Shown: positions 14,301-26,300 of the stretch, piece after piece
Numbering within the stretch: the stretch's first letter is position 1
Layout of the letters: each line of letters opens with the position of its first letter
Position numbers and translations under genes: made by a program
Notes under the pieces: model-generated
What the model was told of the DNA's origin: nothing
The model's input: the letters and a program-made list of their open reading frames with translations, nothing else
Databases searched by the model: none
Source of the DNA: Acanthococcus lagerstroemiae
Lineage: Eukaryota > Arthropoda > Insecta > Hemiptera > Eriococcidae
NCBI GenBank assembly: GCA_031841125.1
Contig: CM063108.1
Span: 70,280,344-70,344,343 of the forward strand
Length of the DNA stretch: 64,000 nt
Direction of reading: 5' to 3'

Positions 14301-17300
14301 GTGTTGTAGAATTTCCATTTATTTCCTATTCAACCCGGCGGAAATGGTATTATTTTAACATTCGTTGTGGAAGGCGAAACCGATTCTGATTTCATATTCT
14401 CATTTCAGCAATATAGGTAATTTATTTGTGTCCCTACTCCTCTCTAGTCAGTAACCGGAAGCCGGTTTTGGGTCTGTATTATAAAACTCGGTTTAAAATA
14501 ATTGACGGCGAACCGGTTATTAAAATGCGAATCCTGACTCAGGATTCGAATGTTAACCATCGGTTCACCGTCGATTACTCTAACAATTTGAGTTTTTTAA
14601 AAAAAACAATGACGCGAATGCATTTTCAACGAGGAATTTGATGCCGATGTTAATTTGTTGATTATAGTTCATTTTTCCCCCCTGTCTCTTATCTTGAATG
14701 CAAATTTTAGTATCATCAAGATGATACTATTGATCGAACAACTATACGCGTTCAGTGTAGTTATCCGTATCAGTGTAGCTATTCCTGGACGACAGAAAAG
14801 AATAAAAAGTGAAAATTTACTAAAATTTTGATTTTAATTATGGAAAACGAGAGGTTTTTGAGGAAAATGTTGAACGCCGTCGTATTCAACATTCAAAATA
14901 CAGCTAAAATCGTATAATCTCATCACTTTGTTTTTTTATGCTGTTGTGCAGCGTTATTTTTAACCAAGTTTTATAATACTGGTCCTAAGTGTTCGCTAAT
15001 CCTCCTTGTTAGTTGCAAGTTGCAACACTGTTCCCCGTCCTGTATTCCGAATTGGCGGAAGCTCATGAGGTAAACGAGGGGTATACTCATGGCCTACGAC
15101 AACCATCAGAATGGAAACGGTCGAATATTTAGCTGCATCGCATTTCAAAATTCAATATTATATTCCGATCGTGGAACATTCGTGGTTGACGCAAATTTCT
15201 CAAGAGGTAAGCTTTTTTCGGATTAATGTATAAAAACGTGATTTGAAAAGAATCAAAATTTCTATCGAATAGACTAAAAAAATCTTTTTCGGATTTACAT
15301 TGTGGTGAAATTTTGCTGAACACCTATATAATATCGGCGCATCTGGTAAAGTGAGAACGTAAGATGAGGAACAGGATATTGGATACTCTAGATATTCAAA
15401 GGGGAAAGGCGTGTGCGCAGAATATTAGTGTCCGTGCGAGAATTTTCTGCCAAATGGAGTACCCTATGCTCAGTTCACTCCCCCCTCTTATCAATTTGAT
15501 TAAGTGCAACGTGTGAGAAAATTCCAATATGCCATCCTTGTCATTTGATATCGACGGTCTGATAGAATTTACAGTTCACGAGATAGAAATTTTAAAAGAA
15601 AACCGACTTTACTCGGCTCCAAGTGCCCCTTATTTCCGACCCAACGAACCTGTTACGTCCACCTTCGAACTCGAATCATGTTTGGGGTGATAACGTTCAC
15701 TGTAAGAAGTTGAGATCGCTAGGTTCATTGCATCTGACACCAGAGCGTCGAACAACAAGGACATATCCCTTTTTCGAAAAAATTTTGGACCTCCCTGCCT
15801 TCTATGATCGAGATGAGTCGTGGGTTCCTCTTCCAACTCGCGTGTCTCAATTTGAGCCTTCCAATTCGATTACAATTCTCGCGATCTCCGGGTGTACACA
15901 GATACACACGAATGAAACTAAAAAAAAAAAAAAAAAAAAAGGAAAAAAACATTGGGACGATTTTACGTACATACAAGAAAGGTTAAGTTACCTTCGTTGT
16001 CCTACAAAGATGCAATCGGGCAACGAAGAAAGCCTACTTGAACCAAAAATTACGCATTACGATAAAAACGAAGTCGGGTGTGCGGATGAAAGAAATAAAA
16101 ATAAAAATGATACCGTTAACTTTCTCTTCGTGACTCGACTCGGTCTTTGCTGACTGACAACGGTTTCTTTAGAAATTACCGTCACGGTAGTATTTAGCTA
16201 CTACCTGTAATCCTGTAACGTCTATGTACATTATGTAGGTACGTACCTACATGCAACCCTGTACCGTTTTGTCTTCTTGTACCATCTTGAAACTTGAGTG
16301 CCACGTATCGGAATGGGCTGAATCAGGAAAAATATTCTGTATGTATGGTGCGCCAATTCACAATTTCTTCCTTCTGTAGTCCAGAGCGCTTTCGACTGTT
16401 ATGCCATCTTCATTGGAATACAAATATATGATTCGAATCCGGAATCACTTCTAAAGCAACATGAGAAAAGTGATTCGCGATTCATTTTCTGCTCATCCCT
16501 GCACGTAGGCTTAGAGAAGCGTTTTCTTTTTCGTTTTCGTCGGATGTTCGACAGAATCCTATATTGGTTTTACTTTTTATTGTTTTTGAAACGAGCTTCT
16601 TTTAATATATTGGAAACCGCACCTATCTCTCTATTCTTATGAAACCGTCCGTTTGTCCATGAAATCCCTGCTCTTTCCACCCTTCATATTTTTATTGCGA
16701 AGTCCGACCAGTACGAGATGAACGATGATCATCGAATGGCAAGTGGGAAAGCCTATTTATTTTTTATTTTATTTATCTATTTATTTTCAAGTAAAAACAT
16801 TCTCTCCCCACGTACCCAAGTTCGTAATTTTAAAAGGACAAGTTTCGAAATAAAAGCATTTTGAATCGCTAATTACGAATATCGCGTTAAATTTATGATC
16901 CAATCTCGATTTAGGCCCAAAAATGCCAATTTCAGACTTGAAATAGGCATAATTGACTCGACGTGGAGAAACGAACCAAGTACGAAAGTGAAAATTCCCT
17001 AGATCATGGATTTCGAATATTTCATTAGATTTCTGTTCGATCCCTAAATAAACCGAAAATATATTTCTTTCTTCGAAATCAGCGAAGGATCGCAACTAGA
17101 ACTCGAATAAAGAATCCGCCATGATCCAATATACCTATACTTCTACATATTTCGTTCGACCGTTTCGGGTTCGAATCTAAACTGGATTGAAAATCTGACG
17201 TGATATTCCTAACTAAAGACCCAAAATTCGCCTATTTCCATACTCGGTTCGATACCTTTTCACATTAAATTTTAAAGTCGATGGTGTGTGGAAACACTCC

Positions 17301-20300
17301 ACCTCAGGAGGAGAAATTTTTTTACTCAAAAACAAACTAGACCTCAGTGCGTGAACATCTTCGTTCGCCCTGTACGTTGCGATTTCGCAGTTGGTTAAAA
17401 TAAGGGAGGTATTTAGCGACACTGCCTGCATCTCTTCTTATAAAATTGTTCGTTTCTACGTATGTTCCGAGTTTTTTGGGGTATGTTCCTTAAATCCGGT
17501 GGCGGTGTTAGGCTGAATCTCGGATGCGCATCCGGATTAGGTGAGCGGTCAAGATTTTGTCCCTTCTGACATTTTTACTAACGAATTTTTTCTTTCGAAT
17601 TTTTTGAAAACATTCCGTCTTTATTTTTTTTTTAAATTTTTTTTTTGTAACGCGTCCTCATCTCATTATTTAATGATTGTACGTCCCCGTTAGTGTAGAA
17701 TTATTCGTCGTTAAATAGTATATTATTATACAAGGTGCTAAAGTAAGCGATTAAGTTCGAGTGCGAGTTTACAAAAAGAACCGTGAGGCGAGTAAAGTAA
17801 ACGCACGAGAGAAAAGCACGAACAAGAACAAATTTTAATCTGGAACATGAAAAATATGAGTTATCACGTTATCCGTCATCGTTGAGCCTTCAGTTTAGAA
17901 ACGCGCATGCGCGGAAACACAGAACAGTTGTTTTGTCGAACTTATTAATTCCCTAGACAGTTAAAATTTCATTGAATCAGAACAGTGTTGCCAGATGTGG
18001 TCCTTTCAAACGTTATAAAAAATATGTGGTCCATTTCGTGGTCCTTTCCTGAGGTAGTAATCCTGGTGGTCCTTTTGTGGTCCTTTCTCCTTGAAATAAC
18101 TATTATTGAATAAACTAGGGGGCTTCGCGGCCCAACCCCCTCGCCGTCACAGTCCTCAGTGTTTGGTCTGAAACTTTTGTTACTGAGTTTAGGTTTGCTT
18201 TGCGCTTCTTTTGCTCCCCCTCTATCAGCGGTCCTCAATCTTCCACCATGAACTCCCTTCCATCCTTTCTTCATCACGAGCCTCCTCCTCCTCCTCCACC
18301 ACGACCCCCTCGTTGACCATGGCTGCTCTCCGCCTCCACGGTCACGCCTCAACAGTCGCAGCCCTCCTCAGCCACAAATTCCTCCCCCACAATGGCCATA
18401 GTCCTCCACCTAGTCTCCCCCGATCACCCTCTTCCATCCCGAGTGCCCTCCATTAAGACCACGTCCTTCGACCACCCCACACCACTATGGCCTTCATTTC
18501 TGTTCACGTACCACACCCCCACCAAGACTTCTTAATCCGTCACTACGACCTCTCCAATGGCGGGTTTAGTCTCTCTCTAAAGTCTTCCCCTTCCGCGGCA
18601 CAATCACCCACTGCCTCCTCGCTCAACCACCACAAAGATCCCCTGATCCTCCAACCAGGAGCTTTCACCACCATGACCACCCCTCCCCCACAAGAACCCT
18701 TCTCTTCAAGATCACCTGCCCGGGACCAGGACCTTCCGCACCATGGCCTTCATTCGCCGCCTCTCTCAGCAAGGACTTCCTCCTGCACCAGGACCTATTA
18801 CTCACCATTACCCCCACACCACCCAGGGCCTTTATCCCCCTCCTGAGGTCACGTCACCCATGGGTCGCCTTTCCATCCTGGAGCTCTCTCTCCAATATGA
18901 ACCACCTCCTAGGGGTAGGCTATCCACGGAGAAATACGCTTCACAGCTCTCATCTGGCAACACTGAATCAGAATCCCACTAGCGACGTATCCAAGAAAAG
19001 GGCCTTCCTTAGTGGTAGATGAACATTCAGACCTTTTCTTGTGTCACGTCACACTTCTTTGAAATCATGAAGCACTTAAACAGTCACTTTAGCTCCTAAA
19101 AACTGTGATTAAAATCGTACTTTACCATCATCTGTAAAATAAAGATATAAAAATTTACAAAGAAAAAAGTACGACAAATACTTCTCACGGAGGTCGAACT
19201 AGATGTAAGGTTGGCCTATTGGAAAGTGAAAATATTATTTGGAAACTCGAATCGAAAAAAGAAAGGAATATTAGGATACAGCTCCGGATAGGTATTTTTT
19301 ATCAAATGTTAAATCATTCCTTAGTTCGATAGGTGTTAGCTACATATACAATCTAGATCACCGCGTTATTACTTTTACCGAGCTCACTTCAACCTACTAA
19401 ATCGGCCGTGCGAGGACTCCAGTCTCCGATGTCAGCTCTGATAAAATTGAGACAAATGAATACAATATATAACACTCGCTTTCGGGCCTTGGGGGGTTGG
19501 GGATGAGAAAAAAGAGATGTTTTCTTGCGACTATTTTACATTGTTCTGTCTCCTGTCGATGTTACCGAGTTGGACGTAAACCGTGTAGTAGTCTGGACGA
19601 TTGTCGATGCTTTTGCTCATTTTAATCGTCTCCATTGTTCCAACTGCTTCCGTACTTCAGTGAGGAAAGAATACTCGCAAAATCGGCAAGGAATCACATG
19701 GTAATGCGAACTGTTAGTGGAAGCCCGAGTGCCCGAGAGGGCCTCCCGATCCGTAATCTGGCCGACTAATCGACCCTCAGTAGTTCCAATATTATACATA
19801 CATTACATATACCATTATACCATTAATAATCCAACCGTTGGTATTGGTTAGAACCTGCTGCTACCACCACCACCATCTTCGTCCATCTCCTCCTCTCCCT
19901 CTCCTTTCGCCTCTCAGTTTATTTTCCTCTATTTTATCTCAGCACCTTCGTAATTTTGTGATGAATATAATGGTTTGTTTGGTTGAGTTCGAGGGAAGGG
20001 GAAATAAGACCATAGCAGTGTGACCAGATATTTTTTAGGGAAAAAGAGTATAACAAAAAAATGAACCAAAAATAGCTGTAAAACTCGCTTCTCGCTTCGG
20101 TTATTCCTCAAATAGATAGGTCAACGATATTTTTCGCGGCTCTGTCGGTTCTCTTTTAAATTCCTACACTTCTTTTACATTGAGGAAAAATAAAAGTACA
20201 CGAAAAGATCCATTTATTTATTATATTTTACTGAAGATTTGAATTTTTCGAATAAATCAATATCATTTTAACGAGTTCATAGAACTCTTCGCACGTTTTA

Positions 20301-23300
20301 TCAATGTTTTTGACTTTGAAAACAGCTTTTACCACAGATACAGAAAGTTTCGATTTTTCCGAATCCCAATATCTATCAATTAAACGAAACACCCTCTCAG
20401 TGTCGGTAGTGTAGAGTGTAGGCAGACAGGGATGAATAAAGGTGACGAGGCGTGACACCAACTTGAAGCGAGTCCAGTCTCCAGCGATCAGGCCCACCAA
20501 CCGGTATTAATATTAATAATTTCATTTTAGCATGGAACATGCTTCAGTCATGAGCTAACTGCCAGAAAACGTAAACGAAATTTCGTAACGAAAAGTAGCG
20601 CCTAATGAGCTCGTGTTCTTCATCGAAATTTCCATAGAAATTTATTTCTTTAATATTATTACCAAAATTGGCCGTTGAGTTAACGTTTTGTACAAAAACG
20701 TTCGGCTCATAATGACGACATGAAATTGGTTCAAATGTCAAGTTTGTCTTCAATAATTAGAGAACGGTAAAACGTGTATTGGGGCTTATGTTCTGTTCAT
20801 TCAACTGTTACATCTACGTCTGAATATAATAATAAATGGAAAACATATCCCGACAAAAAGAAAGGTAAGCTTCCTCTCAAATTACCTGCGAAAACTAGTG
20901 CTGAACGAACGATTAGAAGACAATGGATGATAGGTTAAATATTAAAAACTTTCATATTTTTCTACTAATGGATATTTTATACGTAAATAAAATATCTGAC
21001 ATAAAATAAAAACTAGCTAAAGCATGTTCCATGTTCTTTATATTTTAGCTGTAAGCTCAAAACAAAATAGATCGGGGACGGCGGGTCCAGAGGGGCTTTG
21101 CCTCCCTAGCGGGGTCAATGGGTCGAGTTTTCAACTAGAACTTGAATTCACCAGTTTTGTCAATTGATTGGGAAAATTTTCAAAATAGTATAGAAAATGA
21201 GGAAAGAGTATACATACATATATTATTCCAGTTTAACCAAAAGACTATAGGTAATACTCTTTTTTTCTTTTCTCTCTAAAAGAGTATAATACTCTTGAGA
21301 AGAGTACGTCTGGTCACACTGCCCTGCCATAGGTAATTGTAGTTTGAGATGGAGTGATCCACTTTGGTAGGTGCTGAAAGAAGGTTAATCGCGCTAGCAA
21401 GATGATCACCTCTTTCTTGGTCTTCCCGAGCGAGGAGTTCCTGACTGGTAAACCAAAAAAAAAAAAAAAAAGAATTTGTTTTACGTTGACTTGGGTGTGA
21501 TGCTGTGTGTTGACCTTGAACGTAAGACCTAACAATCTGAAGTTGGCTGGCGAAATGCGATTTCTTTCATCAGCAGATGGGTCGAAATTACGTCGCGTCG
21601 AGTGTTGCACGGATATAATACTCGTACATAAATTAGCTTGGAATGTACATATAATTTACTATAACTAGATGTTGCCGACGAAGAACGGGAATCGCAGAAC
21701 AGTGGTAACAAAGAGTTTTCACGACGAGGGGAGGAAAGTTGATGGCTGAGTAATCCTGGTTTGTAGAATGTAATAAGAGTATGTAGTTGTCAGAAGAAAG
21801 AGATCGCGTTATCTTCGGGAAATGTCCGTGCTATCGACGCAAACGTGATCCCCGAGTTTCATTATTGTCCGGGCGTTTACGCGAACGCCTTCTTTCTGAC
21901 CAACGGGGTAATGGAAGTAGAAAATGACCACTTCGATTTCGAAGTACGTAGCGGACTCGCCGCTCGGACGAATCTCCGCGCTCCGATGGAAATGTTACGC
22001 TTTTTTGGCCCCTGTATTCCTACGGTGACACCTGCGAGTCCACATTCGTAAATATCTCTCGCCAACAAGAGGAACCACGGAGAGACGGTTCGTTCGGGGA
22101 AATGCTCGGCATCGACTGAAATTTATTTCATTCCCGGGAGTCGGGGCACGCTCGAAGGAAAGGGGTGAAAACAGAAAACTCGCATTCCGACGGCTGTATA
22201 CGAATTCAGTTACGGATTCGTATGCGAATTCGGAATTCGGGGGTAATGAGCACCGACGCGCTGACCCTGACCCTGGCCCAGACTTTGAAAAGATGGCAGT
22301 TTTCCCGCGGAGTGCGAACGTGTCTGCAAACAGAAATCGATTATTTACGTTGTCGAGGCGCGACGCCGTCTCTGCTCGCGAGAACCGGTTAAGGTCGGCG
22401 TTGCCGTCGCCGCGTTGCCGTGAATGTGAAATTGGCGCGAAACTCGTCCAGTTCCTGCCCGCTTTCCTGCCTGTCCTCTTGTTTCATGTCGAATGTTGCC
22501 GTAAGTTGCTGGTACATAGTAAGCAGCATTCATCGGCCTCGTGTCGGCCATCACTTCTCAGTTAGCAGGTACGGATATTATACCTTTTATTCTTTTGTAA
22601 CTTTTCTGTTTTTGCCAATTAAATACAGTTTCTTTTTATCATTCATTCCTTCTCAGGGACTCTACTACGGAAGAGGACAAAAATTGTTAAATTCCCAATT
22701 GACACTTATTGACACGAATAAAAGTTTTTAAGTACATACATGATCAACATTTTTTTGTGTTGGCAAAAAACAAAGAGAAAAAAAATAACGAAATCTTTTC
22801 GATTTGTTGGATTTTCCTAACTGTTGATCCATCTACAAAAATTTCCCAACTCCGACGGAGGCTTGAGTAGACAATGTGCCCCCTTCCCCGTGCCCCTTCA
22901 TTTTCGTCCATGCTCCTTCTGCGTTTTGTTGAAGTCTGCGTTGTTCATTTGTTTTATTAACTTGAGCTTGGGGTTCCAACAGATGATCTTTTCAACGTGC
23001 GATTACGATATATCGTGTAACATGAAGATAAAAGGAAATCGACCTTCCGCCTTATCGCAGTTCGATTATGAAAGAACTTCTTTTCATTTTCGTGTATTTT
23101 ATCTAGTTTCTTCCAGTTTACCAATGATGTGACGGAAGCATCTGGGAATTTACTGTGAACTTGGGTCCCCAGTTAACGTATGATTTGAAATTTAATCCGT
23201 TTGATTCGTTATAACTTCCGCGATGTGTGCAGAAACCTTTTTAAAGCGAACGTGTAATTCTTAGTCCCCCCTCCCCCCAGGGATGATGTGTTGTAACCGG

Positions 23301-26300
23301 ATTGTCGAAAATATGTGACATAGTCCAGGCTACTGATAATAAATACGTAAGTCACCCCGGTGAGGTGACGTCGTGAGGTACACTATTGACGTCACAATTT
23401 CCGACTGCGACCAATGGTCGATAGTTTGAGAATTATTGTAGTAATTAGTAAACAACGTGCCCCAACAAACATAAAAGGGCTGAGCAGAACAATGCCCAGG
23501 TCATTCTTGTTCGGACTCGCGCTTGAGCATTGTGAATTTTGTTGTTGTTAAAATTACAGTTGTGTTTGCGAATCGCGTCACGTAATATTACTCGTTGAGT
23601 GTGGTGTTAACTCGTCTTGTGATATTTCCTCATTGATTGTGGTGTTTTGTGTTGTGAAGCGGCATGGCTCAGTTTAGTGAATTCTTAATGTTTACCCCCT
23701 TCTTGTGTGGTAAATTATTCTTTCTGTTTGCACCCAGAACGTAATTATTCTGGTACAAACCTGATATATTCAAGTTGTCCACTCGTGATGGATCCGTGTA
23801 TTTTTTCCCCCTTTCGGTAAAGGGAGAAGCTACTTATTTCTGACCCTGTCTGGGGTCCTTGACTTCCGGGGAAATTTCTTTACTGTTTGGTCGGAACGTA
23901 ATTATTCCAACCGAATTAGGGACCCTCTCCTCCTTCCCAACCTTTTGGCTCAATTTATTACTTGATCCAGAACTGCTGTTGTCCTGATCAAACTTATGGG
24001 TCGGTACCCGGTACCCTGAGTGTAAGGTAAACTTTCTTTTTTGTGGTATAGTCGGGGGTCCAGGATTGCCGGTGCATATCCTCCTTACCACTAGTCGACA
24101 TTTAATTTAATTAACATTTAAATTAGAATTTACTAACATCCTTTGGACTGACGGTGGACTTGTTTGTTTGCCGTTAGGTAACCGTTGAAATGAGGACTGG
24201 ACTGGAAGAAAGAATTTAGTTCATAAGCAGTTTTGTTTTGTTTGATGTAAATAAATAAGCTATGCCTGTATTTAATCTGTTCTTTCTTGAACTTGGTACT
24301 CAAACCTATAGTCTTCCACTGCGCCTTAAATCACATGAGTTGTTTGGATGTAATTTCACCAGGTGGCGTCTCGATCATTCCGTGACTGATCGACGTCACA
24401 ACTCTGCTAAATATAATTCTGGTGCTAATTCTACGTCATTTGGTAGCAGAACGTGGTTACATGCACGGTTGCAAACCTCCTCTGTCCGTCTCTGAGTACT
24501 GTTCTAAGAATGACGTAGAATTAGCACCAGAATTATATTTAGCAGAATTGTGACGTCAATCAGTCACAGAATGATCGAGACACCACCTAGTGAAATTATG
24601 TCCAAACAACTAATGTGATTTAAGGTGCAGTAGAAGACTATAGGTTTGAGTACGGATCAAGTAATAAATTGAGCCAAAAGGTTGGGAAGGAGGGGAGGGT
24701 CTCTAATTCGGTTGGAATAATTACGTTCCGACCAAACAGTAAAGAAATTTCCCCGGAAGTCAAGGACCCCAGACAGGGTCAGAAATAAGTAGCTTCTCCC
24801 TTTACCGAAAGGGGGAAAAAAATGCACGGATCCATCACAAATGGACAACTTAAATATATCAGGTTTGTACCAGAATAATTACGTTCTGGGTGCAAACAGA
24901 AAGAATAATTTACCACACAAGAAGGGGGTAAACATTAAGAATTCACTAAACTGAGCCATGCCGCTTCACAACACAAAACACCACAATCAATGAGGAAATA
25001 TCACAAGACGAGTTAACACCACACTCAACGAGTAATATTACGTGACGCAATTCGCAAACACAACTGTAATTTTAACAACAACAAAATTCACAATGCTCAA
25101 GCGCGAGTCCGAACAAGAATGACCTGGGCACTGTTCTGCTCAGCCCTTTTATGTTTGTTGGGGCACGTTGTTTACTAATTACTACAATAATTCTCAAACT
25201 ATCGACCATTGGTCGAAGTCGGAAATTGTGACGTCAATAGTGTACCTCACGACGTCACCTCACCGGGGTGACTTACGTATTCATTATCAGTAGCCTGGAC
25301 TATGTCTGATATTTTCGACACGGGTAGACTTGTACGAACGCACTTGCAGCTTAAGTGCGAAGGGAGAGAGAAAAACATCACCAACTCCGCGTTAAATTCT
25401 AAACAGAAAAACATTTTTTCACATCCTACCATTCCCTCCTCTCCTTCACGAATTACGACTTCGGCCGCCACAATGATGTACTACCTACGGACCTGCACCT
25501 GCCTGCGACCCTGTGCGACTAGCCATCTGTACGGTGTTAGATTCGGGTATCTACTCCAGTGGACCATTGGACGTGTCCTCAGTGGTACCCGGCGGTGGCT
25601 CACTGATGTCACCGCGGCGTGTATCTGCGAGGCCAACGGATTCGTTTCGGATTTTTTCTTCTTTCCCGTTTACGCGAGCTGGGTGGAGCGCACCGTGGTA
25701 ACGGTGGTCGCGGTCAGACGCCGTCCTACGTCGCGAGGGTGATTTAGGTTCAGGTTTTGCCCGTCGAGTAGTTCGGGATGTCTGATGTGTAGGCCTTTTG
25801 CTCTGTTCAACTGAGCGGCGAAACGAATCGATAGAAGGGAAACCGGTTTCGCTTGTTTCTGACAATTCTTTGTGTACCGCGAACAAAAATAGATTTTTAG
25901 GTGCCTACGTCGGTCTACGTTCTACCTTCTTGTACTAAATAACCGAAGACCAACCAACCTGTGGTCGTTGTGCTGCTCGATTCAGGTGTATGAGCGAGAA
26001 ACAGGTGAGGAAAGAGTCGACGAGAGAGAAGAGTGAAAAGAAGTGAGAAGGTGTGTGTATTATTAATTCGTTTGAAATACGAACCAGACGACGCGATAGG
26101 AGTGAAACTGGTGGCGTGGCCGAGCATGGCGAGGTGAATTGTGGCGAGGTGTGGTGCGACGTGGAGGTGCGGTGTGGCGATGGCGTACTAGACTCGACCC
26201 GTGGATGATGTTTTTAGAGGACAACGAACGAATGCGCCAATGAACGTACGTAAATGTATGTACACATATGTACGAGTGTGTATGTACCCCATAGGTATGA

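Noticed and set aside
15623..16153. 176-codon plus-strand open frame
   Set aside because: Contains a poly-A-encoded lysine run, overlaps three other frames, has no family resemblance and lies in a large intron. Length alone is not evidence.
18487..18846. 119-codon Ser/Pro/His-rich frame
   Set aside because: Product of C/T-rich degenerate repeats inside a hAT element with clear TIRs and duplication; open frames occur on both strands.
21845..22565. GC-rich stretch with overlapping frames
   Set aside because: Could be an alternative first exon or promoter of the CCDC50-like gene, but no conserved coding sequence or splice link could be shown.
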